Position numbers and translations under genes: made by a program. From Paramuribaculum sp. (GTDB lineage Bacteria > Bacteroidota > Bacteroidia > Bacteroidales > Muribaculaceae): 64,000 bases of DNA. This document shows, piece by piece, positions 16,953 through 25,011 of the stretch. The stretch's first letter is position 1. The number at the start of each line of letters is the position of its first letter. Where the stretch lies: NCBI GenBank assembly GCA_022511125.1, contig JAFLSD010000004.1, positions 62,001-126,000 of the forward strand, in the 5' to 3' direction. The notes beneath the pieces were generated by a model. That model was not told the origin of the DNA, did not search any database, and worked only from the letters and a program-made list of their open reading frames with translations.

Positions 16953-18197
16953 TTAGTCTAATTTATGTATTACAAGACCTGATCTTAATTTTGGCTCGAA
17001 CCAAGTCGTTTTAGGTGGCATAATATTACCGGTATCGGCAATGTTCATCAATTGCTTCATTGAAACCGGATAGAGGGCAAGTGCCGTCGCCATTTCACCG
17101 CTGTCCACACGTTTTTGCAATTCCTCAAGACCTCTTATCCCTCCTACGAAATCAATTCTTTTATCACTTCTAAGATCCGTAATACCGAGAATATCTCTTA
17201 AAATAAGGTCGCTTGAAATGGTGACGTCAAGGACTCCGATAGGATCATTGTCATCGAATCTTCCGTCTTTTGCGGTTAAAGAATACCATTTGCCGCCAAG
17301 ATACAATGAAAAATTATGCAATCTGTCAGGACGATAGATGTTTTTCCCTTTATCTTCAACGATAAAGTCCTTAGACAGCTTTTCGAGGAATTCATCAGGT
17401 GAAAGTCCGTTGAGATCTTTGACCACTCTGTTATAGTCAATGATTTTTAAGTGAGAAGCGGGAAAAGCTACAGCAAGAAAATAATTGTACTCTTCATCGC
17501 CCTTGTGGTCGGGATTTTGTTTAGCTTTCTCGTTACCTACAAGAGCGGCAGCAGCTGTGCGGTGATGGCCATCAGCAATATATAAATGGGGTATTTTTTC
17601 AAATTCTGAAGTGATTTTTTCAATTGTAGCTGCATCGTCGACAAGCCAGAAATGATGACCAAATCCGTCAGGTGCCACAAAATCATATTCAGGCTCTCCT
17701 TTCACGACATTCCGAATGATTTCTTCTAAAGCTTCATTATCGGGAAAAGCAAAGAAAACAGGCTCCACGTTAGCGTTATTAACTCTTACATGCTTCATCC
17801 TGTCTTCTTCTTTGTCACGTCGTGTTAGTTCATGTTTTTTAATCTTCTCGGTCATATAATCGTCTACGTTGGCAGCGATAACTATGCCATACTGCGTTCT
17901 ACCGTCCATAGTCTGCGCATAGATGTAATAATGATCTTTTTCATCCTGCACCAACCAGCCGTTATCTTGAAATTTTTTGAAATTCTCAGCTGCTTTAACG
18001 TACACGCGTGCATCATGTTCGTCAACATCTGCGCCGAAATCTATTTCCGGTTTTATTATATGATATAAAGATTTTGGATTCCCTTCCGCCTCGACAACCG
18101 CCTCAGCTGAGCTAAGGACATCGTATGGGCGAGATGCAACCTCCTCAACCATAGATTTAGGAGGACGTACTCCTTTGAACGGTTTAACTTTTGCCAT
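16953..18197 (-). CDS. DUF1015 family protein
   Basis: The 414-residue protein begins MAKVKPFKGVRPP and contains SRPYDVL, DHYYIYAQT and the hallmark IADGHHRTAAA of DUF1015 (PF06245), a family conserved in many bacteria but without an established biochemical role. It is soluble, with no signal peptide or membrane segments. It is 22 bp downstream of purA and probably the last gene of a fur-like-purA-DUF1015 transcript ended by the hairpin at 16916-16946. Confidence 0.93.
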   Translation of the reverse strand: MAKVKPFKGVRPPKSMVEEVASRPYDVLSSAEAVVEAEGNPKSLYHIIKPEIDFGADVDEHDARVYVKAAENFKKFQDNGWLVQDEKDHYYIYAQTMDGRTQYGIVIAANVDDYMTEKIKKHELTRRDKEEDRMKHVRVNNANVEPVFFAFPDNEALEEIIRNVVKGEPEYDFVAPDGFGHHFWLVDDAATIEKITSEFEKIPHLYIADGHHRTAAAALVGNEKAKQNPDHKGDEEYNYFLAVAFPASHLKIIDYNRVVKDLNGLSPDEFLEKLSKDFIVEDKGKNIYRPDRLHNFSLYLGGKWYSLTAKDGRFDDNDPIGVLDVTISSDLILRDILGITDLRSDKRIDFVGGIRGLEELQKRVDSGEMATALALYPVSMKQLMNIADTGNIMPPKTTWFEPKLRSGLVIHKLD

Positions 18198-18219
18198 GAT
18201 ATGATAGATTTACAGTTTA

Positions 18220-19491
18220 TTATTTGTCGCGTATGATTGTTTGAGTTCTGTCAGGACCTATGGAAACGATAGAAATTGGAGTTTCTAACTCTTTTTCCAG
18301 GAACTGGATATAATTTCGGAATGCAGTCGGTAATTCATCTTCCGTTTTCATTTTTGTTAAATCTGTCTTCCACCCTGGCAAAGTGACATATACCGGTTTG
18401 ATGGAAGCTTCTTCGATAGAATATGGGAAGTCTACTATCCGCTCACCGTTTACCTCATATGCTACACATGCTTTGATCTCATCAAAACTATCAAGCACAT
18501 CGCTTTTCATCATAATTAGTTTGGTGACACCATTAATCATAATCGCATATTTCAAAGCCACCAAATCAATCCAGCCACAACGACGTTCTCTGCCGGTCAC
18601 AGCACCGTATTCATGACCCAAATCTCTTATCTTTTTACCTGTTTCATCAAACAGTTCTGTAGGGAAGGGACCGCTCCCCACACGGGTGCAATAAGCCTTA
18701 AAAATACCATATACGTCTCCTATTCTGTTTGGAGCCAATCCCAAACCTGTACATGCCCCTGCGGTAACTGTATTTGATGATGTAACGAAAGGATACGAAC
18801 CAAAATCGACATCTAATAAAGTACCTTGAGCTCCTTCACATAAAAGACTTTTTCCTTCTTTAAGAGATTTATTTATAAAGAATTCACTGTCTATCAGTTC
18901 AAATGACTTTAAATATTCGATAGCATCAAACCATTGTTTTTCAAGCTCTGATACATCTGGATTTTCTCCCATCGATATCAACTGTTTGATATGTTTATCG
19001 CGTGCTAACTCATATTTAGTCCTAAAGTTATCCGAAAGAGATTCTCCGAGTCTTAAACCGTTCCTACTTATTTTGTCAGTATAAGTTGGACCAATGCCTT
19101 TTCCGGTAGTGCCAATTTTTGCACCTCCTTTAGCCTTTTCATTAGCTGCATCTAGAAGACGGTGAGTAGGTAGAATCAAATGAGCTTTTTTCGAAATTTT
19201 AAGCAACTTTTTTAAAGGAATGCCGGAATCTTCCAATGCTTTTGCTTCCTCCATAAAGAGAATCGGATCGAGTACAACACCGTTTCCTATAACATTGACT
19301 CTGCCATTCTGGAAAATTCCTGAAGGGATAGAACGGAGCACGTATTTCTTACCTTCAAACTCAAGAGTATGACCTGCATTCGGACCGCCTTGAAATCTTG
19401 CTATAATGTCGTAGTTGGGGGTTAGAACATCAACTACTTTTCCTTTGCCTTCGTCTCCCCATTGGAGACCTAAGAGAACATCTGCTTTCAT
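18220..19491 (-). CDS. purA: Adenylosuccinate synthase
   Basis: The 423-residue enzyme catalyses the GTP-dependent first step from IMP to AMP. Motifs are the P-loop region LLGLQWGDEGKGKVVD at the start, RFQGGPNAGHT, TTGKGIGPTY, EGAQGTLLDVDFG, TSSNT and GVTGRERRCGWIDLVAL-type sequences. The ATG at 19491 is preferred over an in-frame upstream start at 19551 because the family begins MKADVLLG and because this ATG forms an ATGA overlap with the stop codon of the upstream Fur-family gene. That overlap implies translational coupling. Confidence 0.97.
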   Translation of the reverse strand: MKADVLLGLQWGDEGKGKVVDVLTPNYDIIARFQGGPNAGHTLEFEGKKYVLRSIPSGIFQNGRVNVIGNGVVLDPILFMEEAKALEDSGIPLKKLLKISKKAHLILPTHRLLDAANEKAKGGAKIGTTGKGIGPTYTDKISRNGLRLGESLSDNFRTKYELARDKHIKQLISMGENPDVSELEKQWFDAIEYLKSFELIDSEFFINKSLKEGKSLLCEGAQGTLLDVDFGSYPFVTSSNTVTAGACTGLGLAPNRIGDVYGIFKAYCTRVGSGPFPTELFDETGKKIRDLGHEYGAVTGRERRCGWIDLVALKYAIMINGVTKLIMMKSDVLDSFDEIKACVAYEVNGERIVDFPYSIEEASIKPVYVTLPGWKTDLTKMKTEDELPTAFRNYIQFLEKELETPISIVSIGPDRTQTIIRDK

Positions 19492-19976
19492 GATTGTTCT
19501 TCTGATGTGGTTATTGTCTTCGTTTTCGTTTTTTTCTGACAGCGAGCACACAAACCGTAAATATGGAAATCGGCATACTGAGCCAGGAATTTACCATAAT
19601 GTTGTGCCGCTAAAATGTTGTTTATTGAATTGTCTTTTATTTCTCTTACCTTTCCGCATTGTGTGCATATCAAATGATGATGATTTGCAATCCCCGTCAC
19701 TCGTTCATATTTTGATCGGTGGCCTGCAAAATTATGTCTGTGAACCAATCCCGCATCCACCAAGAGCTCAAGGGTGTTATAGATTGTGGCGCGACTCACA
19801 TGGTAAGTGTCCTGTTCGAGAGCATTGAAGAGTTCGTCAACAGTCAGATGAGCGTTAAGAGAATAAATTTTTTCCAGAATCGTATAGCGTTCAGGAGTCT
19901 TACGCAGTTTATGCTGCGTAAGATAATTGGTAAGTTTAACTCTCACCGCCCCTTTTATTTTTTCTTCATGGCTCAT
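19488..19976 (-). CDS. Fur-family metal-dependent transcriptional regulator
   Basis: The 162-residue protein has the Fur winged-helix domain (KLRKTPERYTILEKIY ... SRATIYNTLELLVDAGLVHRH). It also has the dimerisation domain with metal ligands in HHHLICTQCGKV and the second CxxC in GLCARCQKK, which form the structural zinc site. Fur, Zur and PerR cannot be separated from sequence alone. A TTG codon at 19985 extends the frame by three residues, but the ATG at 19976 is preferred. The promoter -7 box ends only 6 nt before that ATG, so the mRNA would be nearly leaderless. The gene overlaps purA by 4 bp. Confidence 0.92.
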   Translation of the reverse strand: MSHEEKIKGAVRVKLTNYLTQHKLRKTPERYTILEKIYSLNAHLTVDELFNALEQDTYHVSRATIYNTLELLVDAGLVHRHNFAGHRSKYERVTGIANHHHLICTQCGKVREIKDNSINNILAAQHYGKFLAQYADFHIYGLCARCQKKTKTKTITTSEEQS

Positions 19977-19982
19977 TTTCCG

Positions 19983-20013
19983 CAAAGATAGAAATTCCGA
20001 ATCATTCTCGCAA
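19983..20013 (-). promoter_or_regulatory. Promoter of the fur-like-purA-DUF1015 operon
   Basis: On the minus strand, TTG (20013-20011) and TATCTTTG (19990-19983) are separated by 20 bp. The start of transcription would fall within a few nucleotides of the ATG at 19976. Confidence 0.7.
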
Positions 20014-20036
20014 CAAACAGAATATTTCTCGGTTTC

Positions 20037-20822
20037 TTATTTGAGATTTTCCCTGACATCTGATAAATATTTTTTCATAGCTTCACTGTCACGATTTTCT
20101 ACTATCTCTTTTAAGTACGCGAGTCGTTCCGTTATTTTCTGCAACTGTGCCGGACTATTAGGATTGAATAATATTTCGCTAAGGAGATAATCGTCTTCGC
20201 TCATCAGACCTTTGGCTATCGCCATGTGACGCTTGAAAGTCGTTCCTGGTGCGTCTTGATGCTTCATCACCGATGCAAACACCAGTGTTGAAGCAAATGG
20301 TATGGACAAAGAGTATGCTATTGTTTCGTCATGCTCCCTGAAGGTATATTCCTCGATATGCAATCCGAGCTGGTTGTATAGATCTTTGAAAAAAATTTTC
20401 CCTAAATGATCACCTTCTTTTATGATAATTGCATTCTCGTTCGATAAATTTGATAAAGATGCAAAAGTCGGGCCAAACATTGGATGGGTAGAAACAAAAG
20501 GCCTTCCACACTTATCATAAAATTCCGGTAAACCCGTTTTGACTGATGCTATATCGGAGATGATGCATTGTTGATTCAGAAAAGGGAGTACTTCTTCGAA
20601 TGCAGATATGGTGTATTTTACAGTTGCAGCGTTTATGACTAAATCAGGCTCGAAGTCCTTTATCTCCTTGATATCTCCAAATCGTAATGCATTGAATGTA
20701 AATCTTAATTTTTCGGGATTGGGATCGTAGACAGCGACCTCATGGGTGAATGATAAAAGATCGCTAAAAAACGATCCCATTTTTCCGGCACCTAAAATTA
20801 ATATTTTCATAATTTCATTCAT
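20037..20822 (-). CDS. tyrA: Prephenate dehydrogenase
   Basis: The 261-residue protein has an N-terminal Rossmann fold (MKILILGAGKMGSFF), the catalytic-His segment VSTHPMFGPTFA and the helical dimerisation domain (EHDETIAYSLSIPFA). It oxidises prephenate to 4-hydroxyphenylpyruvate for tyrosine synthesis. It carries no chorismate mutase or ACT domain; the mutase is fused to the preceding gene. The start codon overlaps the stop of the DAHP synthase gene as TAATG, indicating translational coupling. It is the last gene of the Phe/Tyr operon. Confidence 0.94.
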   Translation of the reverse strand: MNEIMKILILGAGKMGSFFSDLLSFTHEVAVYDPNPEKLRFTFNALRFGDIKEIKDFEPDLVINAATVKYTISAFEEVLPFLNQQCIISDIASVKTGLPEFYDKCGRPFVSTHPMFGPTFASLSNLSNENAIIIKEGDHLGKIFFKDLYNQLGLHIEEYTFREHDETIAYSLSIPFASTLVFASVMKHQDAPGTTFKRHMAIAKGLMSEDDYLLSEILFNPNSPAQLQKITERLAYLKEIVENRDSEAMKKYLSDVRENLK

Positions 20823-21901
20823 TAGCGGGCACGATCGTTAAGCACCTCAATCTGTTGTCTGACTGATTCATCATGGATTGCCAATAAAATAGTCTTCATG
20901 AAATCCACACTCATTCCCATTTCTTCACCTAATTTCACTCTCGTACGCATAATGTCGTTATATCGTCCAGCTTGTACGGCCGGCATACGATGTTCCTTCT
21001 TGTACTGGCCTATTTCTCTTGAAATTCTCATACGTTTAGAAAGCACTTCAAGCAATTCATTGTCTATTTGGTCAATCTGTTGCCGGAGAAGGGTGAGATT
21101 TTCGGTAGTCTGTTTTGAGTCACGAATAACGAGGGTATTTAGGATGAAGTTAAGAATTTCCGGAGTGACTTGTTGTGAGGCGTCGCTCCATGCTTCATCA
21201 GGGTTGCAATGACTTTCTATTATAAGACCGTTAAAACCCATGTCCATAGCCTGCTGACAAATTGGGCCGATAAGTTCTCGTTTACCACCTATATGACTCG
21301 GATCTACAAAGATAGGAAGATTAGGGAATCGAAGACGGAGTTCGATTGGGATATGCCATTGAGGCAGATTTCGGTAAAGATGTTTACCATAAGTACTGAA
21401 TCCACGATGAATAGCTCCGATTTTACGAATACCTGCATTATAGATTCTTTGCATAGCTCCAATCCATAGTTCAAGATCAGGATTGACGGGGTTTTTAACT
21501 AACACGGTAATGTCTTTACCCTCTTCTTTTAAGGTATCGGCAATCTCCTGCATCGCAAAAGGATTCGCTGAAGTCCTTGCACCTATCCATAAAATATCAA
21601 TCCCCGCTTCAAGTGCTTCTTTTACGTGCTGGCGAGTAGCGACTTCAGTTGAAGTATACATGCCGGTTTTCGTTTTAACTTCTTGAAGCCAAGCAAGACC
21701 TTCAGTCCCGATACCTTCGAAACCTCCGGGTTTGGTTCTGGGTTTCCATATTCCAGCTCTAAATATTTTAATACCGTTATTAGCAAGTTCTGTTGCGGTT
21801 GTAATTACTTGTTCTTCTGTTTCCGCACTGCAAGGTCCCGCGATGACAATGGGTTTTTCGGGATCTATACCATCAAAAATTATGGGTTCTAAATCTTTCA
21901 T
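20822..21901 (-). CDS. Bifunctional DAHP synthase (type I-beta) / chorismate mutase
   Basis: The 359-residue protein is a fusion. Residues about 1-255 form a DAHP synthase with IAGPCSAETEEQV, RAGIWKPRTKPGGFEG, GARTSANPFAMQE, AIHRGF, FVDPSHIGGKR and IIESHCNPDEAWSD. Residues about 268-350 form an AroQ-type chorismate mutase helical domain (LRQQIDQIDNELLEVLSKRM). It therefore supplies both the entry step of the shikimate pathway and the chorismate-to-prephenate step. Such fusions are often feedback regulated by prephenate or chorismate through the mutase domain (family knowledge). It lies 9 bp downstream of the aminotransferase gene. Confidence 0.95.
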   Translation of the reverse strand: MKDLEPIIFDGIDPEKPIVIAGPCSAETEEQVITTATELANNGIKIFRAGIWKPRTKPGGFEGIGTEGLAWLQEVKTKTGMYTSTEVATRQHVKEALEAGIDILWIGARTSANPFAMQEIADTLKEEGKDITVLVKNPVNPDLELWIGAMQRIYNAGIRKIGAIHRGFSTYGKHLYRNLPQWHIPIELRLRFPNLPIFVDPSHIGGKRELIGPICQQAMDMGFNGLIIESHCNPDEAWSDASQQVTPEILNFILNTLVIRDSKQTTENLTLLRQQIDQIDNELLEVLSKRMRISREIGQYKKEHRMPAVQAGRYNDIMRTRVKLGEEMGMSVDFMKTILLAIHDESVRQQIEVLNDRAR

Positions 21902-21910
21902 GACTATGTG

Positions 21911-23086
21911 TTATTTTGTATTTGTTTCTTTTATTCTTTGAAGTGCAATTCTCATGTTTTCTGCCGTAGCACAAAGTGAAATTCTGATATATCTATCGCC
22001 GTTGGAACCAAAAATGAATCCAGGCGTTACAAAAACTCGCGCTTCATGAAGCAGTTTGTCTGCCATTACTTCACTTCCGGCAACATTATCCGGAATACGT
22101 CCCCACACGAAAAGTCCGCTTTGGCCAGGATTATATGTGCAATTTAATTCTGCCATAATATCCTCTGCGATTTTTCTTCTTTCGCGATAAATATTATTTA
22201 CATCATCGTACCAATCCTTATCTGCTTCTAAACCTTTTATCGCCGCGAGCATAGCCGGTTTGAACTGCCCGCTGTCGATGTTCGATTTGACTTTTAATAT
22301 CCACTCTACAAATTGCGGATTAGAAGCAAGCATGCCCATCCTCCAACCGGCCATATTGTGGCTTTTACTCATAGAATTCATTTCTATTGCAATTTCTTTA
22401 GCCCCGGAGATTTGTAAAAGACTTAACGGTTTTTCATTCAGAATGAAACTGTAGGGGTTATCATTAACAAGGACAATACCATGCTTTTTTGCAAATATCA
22501 CTGCTTTTTCAAACAAATCTATAGTTGCTGGAGTCCCTGTGGGCATGTGGGGATAATTAAGCCACATGAGTTTAATCTTATCTAAGGGAAGTTTTTCTAA
22601 TTGTTCCCAATCTGGCATCCACCCGTTTCCTCCGGTAAGATCATAATAATATATTTCAGCCTGAGCCAGTTTGCTTACAGAGGTATAAGTTGGATACCCT
22701 GGATTGGGTACCAGGACACCATCTCCCGGATTGATAAACGCTAAGGTGATATGTAATATACCTTCTTTACTTCCTATCAAAGGGAGGATTTCATTTTCTG
22801 AATCTAAATTGACACCATACCATTTATCATACCAGTTTGAATAAGCTTTACGCAATTCGGGTATTCCGGTATAGGATTGATAACTATGATTCCCGGGTTT
22901 ACGGGCTTCTGCAACCAATGTTTCTATTACATCAGTAGAAGGCATTCGGTCAGGGCCTCCTATCCCTAACGATATAATGTTTTGTCCCTTGGCATTAAGC
23001 TTAGCTATCTCTTTCAGTTTTCTGGAGAAATAGTATTCTTTTATATCACTGACCCGGTGTGCGGGGCATATTGTCTTAGATTTCAT
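21911..23086 (-). CDS. PLP-dependent aminotransferase (fold type I), probably aromatic amino acid aminotransferase
   Basis: The 391-residue class I/II aminotransferase shows SLGIGGPDR near the N-terminus, the NPGYPTY segment, VNDNPYSF, the PLP-lysine motif SMSKSHNMAGWRMG and the substrate-carboxylate Arg in YIRISL. Its place between pheA and the DAHP synthase-mutase gene implies conversion of phenylpyruvate and 4-hydroxyphenylpyruvate to Phe and Tyr. LL-diaminopimelate aminotransferases are related, so specificity is inferred from context. The ATG at 23086 is preferred over 23098; either start overlaps the end of pheA. Confidence 0.9.
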   Translation of the reverse strand: MKSKTICPAHRVSDIKEYYFSRKLKEIAKLNAKGQNIISLGIGGPDRMPSTDVIETLVAEARKPGNHSYQSYTGIPELRKAYSNWYDKWYGVNLDSENEILPLIGSKEGILHITLAFINPGDGVLVPNPGYPTYTSVSKLAQAEIYYYDLTGGNGWMPDWEQLEKLPLDKIKLMWLNYPHMPTGTPATIDLFEKAVIFAKKHGIVLVNDNPYSFILNEKPLSLLQISGAKEIAIEMNSMSKSHNMAGWRMGMLASNPQFVEWILKVKSNIDSGQFKPAMLAAIKGLEADKDWYDDVNNIYRERRKIAEDIMAELNCTYNPGQSGLFVWGRIPDNVAGSEVMADKLLHEARVFVTPGFIFGSNGDRYIRISLCATAENMRIALQRIKETNTK

Positions 23087-23924
23087 TTTTACATTCATTG
23101 TATTCGCCTAAATTTTTAAAATCGCTCATCAAAGGGAGAGATGCATCGATTGCTTGAAGATAACGGGCATAACTGTCGAAAGTGAGATCAACATAGAAAC
23201 GATATTCCCATTCGCGACCTATTATCGGCATCGATTGGATTTTCGATAAATTAATATCATAAAATGAAAAAATAGTTAGAACTTTTGATAAAGCGCCATG
23301 AGTATGCGGTAGAGTGAAAGCAATAGACGCTTTATTTGGTTCGGGGAGATCTTTTTGTAGATCTCGCACCATGACGGGATCCGCAATGATTAGGAAACGC
23401 GTAAAATTCCGTTTATTTGTTTCTATAGAGCGTTCGATAATGTTAAGTCCATATAAGTTGGCCGCAAATTCTCCACATACCGCAGCATGACCCATCAGAT
23501 TTTTTTCAGCTATTTCTTGAGCAGAACCAGCTGTATCGAATTTCTCGATCATTTTAAGATTAGGATGCTTCCTTAAAAAAAGCTCACATTGCATTAGAGC
23601 CATGGGATGGGAATTAACCTCTATCAACTCGTCGATTTTCTGATCTGGAAGAGCAGCGAGCACATGTGATATTCGCATTTTGTGTTCTCCCGTAATCTTG
23701 AGGTTACTTTTTCTAAGCAATTCGTGATTCTGAAGTAATGCTCCTGCAATAGTATTCTCAATTGCAATTATTCCAATCAAGGAAGCATCTTCGCTGAGCA
23801 TATCAAACATATCATTAAACGTTTCACATGCCACAGTCTCTATCTCTTCATTGCTGAAATAATCTCTTGCTGCTGCATCATGAAAACATCCTGCCACGCC
23901 TTGTATTGTCACTCTTTTTTTCAT
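23076..23924 (-). CDS. pheA: Prephenate dehydratase with ACT domain
   Basis: The 282-residue protein has a prephenate dehydratase domain (VTIQGVAGCFHDAAARDYF, IENTIAGALLQNHELL, and the catalytic TRF in NFTRFLI) followed by a C-terminal ACT domain (HTHGALSKVLTIFSFYDINLSKI). In Phe-inhibited P-proteins the ACT domain carries ESRP; here the equivalent is QSMP, so Phe feedback may be altered. The start at 23924 is chosen because the in-frame ATG at 23978 lies upstream of the terminator hairpin and the family begins at this position. It is the first structural gene after the leader peptide and attenuator. Confidence 0.95.
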   Translation of the reverse strand: MKKRVTIQGVAGCFHDAAARDYFSNEEIETVACETFNDMFDMLSEDASLIGIIAIENTIAGALLQNHELLRKSNLKITGEHKMRISHVLAALPDQKIDELIEVNSHPMALMQCELFLRKHPNLKMIEKFDTAGSAQEIAEKNLMGHAAVCGEFAANLYGLNIIERSIETNKRNFTRFLIIADPVMVRDLQKDLPEPNKASIAFTLPHTHGALSKVLTIFSFYDINLSKIQSMPIIGREWEYRFYVDLTFDSYARYLQAIDASLPLMSDFKNLGEYNECKNEI

Positions 23925-23941
23925 TGTTCTTTCTTTCTCAT

Positions 23942-23975
23942 AAAAAATCCCGTTGCCATTATCGACCCGGGATTT
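23942..23975 (-). terminator. Attenuator terminator in the pheA leader
   Basis: On the minus strand AAATCCCG (23975-23968, segment 2) pairs with CGGGATTT (23952-23945, segment 3) across a 15-nt loop, followed by an unbroken run of six T (23947-23942). It lies 18 nt before the pheA start and 34 nt after the leader peptide stop codon. An intrinsic terminator between promoter and first gene is the defining feature of an attenuated operon. Confidence 0.88.
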
Positions 23976-24027
23976 CATATTTGATTTAATGATTGGTTTG
24001 CAGATAATTTATACACATAAAATCCCG
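23968..24027 (-). promoter_or_regulatory. Antiterminator pairing in the pheA leader
   Basis: Segment 1 (from 24027 downward, CGGGATTTTATGT) can pair with segment 2 (ending at 23968, ATATGAAATCCCG) over 13 consecutive positions: eight Watson-Crick pairs, then a G-U, two Watson-Crick pairs, a second wobble and an A-U. This pairing sequesters segment 2 and prevents the downstream terminator. Segment 1 lies within the last codons of the leader peptide, so a ribosome reaching the stop codon would cover it, whereas one stalled at the aromatic codons would leave it free. Confidence 0.82.
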
Positions 24028-24083
24028 TTTTTATTTGAACTGAAATAAAAATAAGAAAAATAATATGCGTAAAATCGTGTCAT
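24009..24083 (-). CDS. Phe/Tyr-rich leader peptide of the aromatic amino acid operon
   Basis: A 24-codon ORF (ATG 24083-24081, TAA 24011-24009) starts about 16 nt after the predicted transcription start. Residues 4-14 read FYAYYFSYFYF: four Phe and five Tyr in eleven codons. AGAAAG lies 5 nt upstream of the ATG. The last codons encode antiterminator segment 1. By analogy with enterobacterial PheL and other leader peptides, its translation speed would report charged tRNA-Phe and tRNA-Tyr and so control read-through into pheA, the aminotransferase, DAHP synthase-mutase and tyrA genes. The peptide itself is probably nonfunctional. The composition is seen; the mechanism is inferred. Confidence 0.88.
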   Translation of the reverse strand: MTRFYAYYFSYFYFSSNKNGILCV

Positions 24084-24102
24084 TGCTTTCTGTTTGATAC
24101 TG

Positions 24103-24137
24103 CAAATGTAATAAATTATTTATTAATTAAACAAAAA
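24103..24137 (-). promoter_or_regulatory. Promoter of the Phe/Tyr operon
   Basis: On the minus strand TTTTTG (24137-24132) and TACATTTG (24110-24103) are separated by 21 bp, an excellent Bacteroidota promoter. The predicted start near 24099 places the leader ORF as the first coding element of the transcript. Confidence 0.8.
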
Positions 24138-24284
24138 TCCCACAAAAAAAATCAAAATGGAACAACAATTAGCCAATTCAATTCATTTTGAGGATATGCA
24201 TGATAAATGGTAATAATAAAATGTTAAATTTAGAATATAAAGAATTTTCGTCAAGATGTATCAATTTTTAAGACAGGAAGTATC

Positions 24285-24292
24285 TATCTTTG
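24285..24292 (+). promoter_or_regulatory. -7 promoter box of the exonuclease gene
   Basis: TATCTTTG fits TAnnTTTG and lies 81 nt before the exonuclease start codon. No good -33 element was seen at the expected distance. The rest of the divergent intergenic region is AT-rich and shows no other clear signal. Confidence 0.5.
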
Positions 24293-24373
24293 TATTGACA
24301 AAAAACAACCAAATTCCAAAATTTAAATAACTACTAAATTGCAAAATCATCAAACCTCACAGTAAAAAATGAT

Positions 24374-24928
24374 ATGACTGAACACGATAATCTACGCTTA
24401 TACCAAATAAACCGTCCGTATAAAAATATTCCTAAGCTGCATGGTAATTTTGCGGCTATAGATTTTGAGACTGCTAACGGAATGAGATCCAGTGTATGTA
24501 GTGTGGGCATTGTAATAGTCAGAAATGGAGAAATCGATGATCGATTCTATAGTTTGATAAGACCAAGGCCAAATTATTATACTGAATGGACAACAGCTAT
24601 CCATGGTCTTGATCATTATGATACGGACTTTGCCGATAATTTCCCCCAAGTCTGGAGCCGCATTGCTCATAAACTACAAAATCTACCATTAGTAGCCCAT
24701 AACAAACCTTTTGACGAAAGTTGTTTAAAAGCGGTTTTTAGAGAATATCGGATGACATATCCCAATTATGAGTTTCATTGTACCCTGGCTGCTTCAAGAC
24801 GATATCTTAGGCTGCCCAATCATCAACTACATACCGTTGCAGCAGCTTGCGGATTTGATTTAAGAGCACATCATAATGCACTTGCCGATGCAGAGGCATG
24901 TGCCGCTATCGCCTTACGTCTCCTATAA
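24374..24928 (+). CDS. DnaQ-like 3'-5' exonuclease (DEDDh family)
   Basis: The 184-residue protein is a stand-alone DEDDh exonuclease domain. Exo I is AIDFETANG (Asp and Glu), Exo II includes HNKPFDESCL, and Exo III ends HHNALADAEACA with the catalytic His and Asp. There is no polymerase or BRCT domain. Homologues include polymerase III epsilon-like proofreading and RNase T-like enzymes; the exact substrate is not evident. It precedes relA by 83 bp, but relA has its own promoter. Confidence 0.9.
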   Translation: MTEHDNLRLYQINRPYKNIPKLHGNFAAIDFETANGMRSSVCSVGIVIVRNGEIDDRFYSLIRPRPNYYTEWTTAIHGLDHYDTDFADNFPQVWSRIAHKLQNLPLVAHNKPFDESCLKAVFREYRMTYPNYEFHCTLAASRRYLRLPNHQLHTVAAACGFDLRAHHNALADAEACAAIALRLL

Positions 24929-24947
24929 AATGATAGTGTTAATGTGA

Positions 24948-24979
24948 TTTGTCCTAAAAGTGTTTTTTGTTTATTTTTG
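24948..24979 (+). promoter_or_regulatory. Promoter of the relA-type gene
   Basis: TTTG at 24948-24951 and TATTTTTG at 24972-24979 are 20 bp apart, 32 nt upstream of the start codon, matching the Bacteroidota consensus. Confidence 0.72.
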
Positions 24980-25011
24980 TAGTGTTTTGATATTTTATTG
25001 GTTGACGATTT

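Noticed and set aside
23925-23978. Upstream in-frame start for pheA at 23978
   Set aside because: It would place the terminator hairpin inside the coding region, and the family begins at the later ATG (23924).
24157-24213. 18-codon plus-strand ORF (MEQQLANS...) upstream of the exonuclease gene
   Set aside because: No ribosome-binding signal or hairpin follows, it ends 160 bp before the gene, it lies upstream of the -7 box, and its composition shows no regulatory bias.
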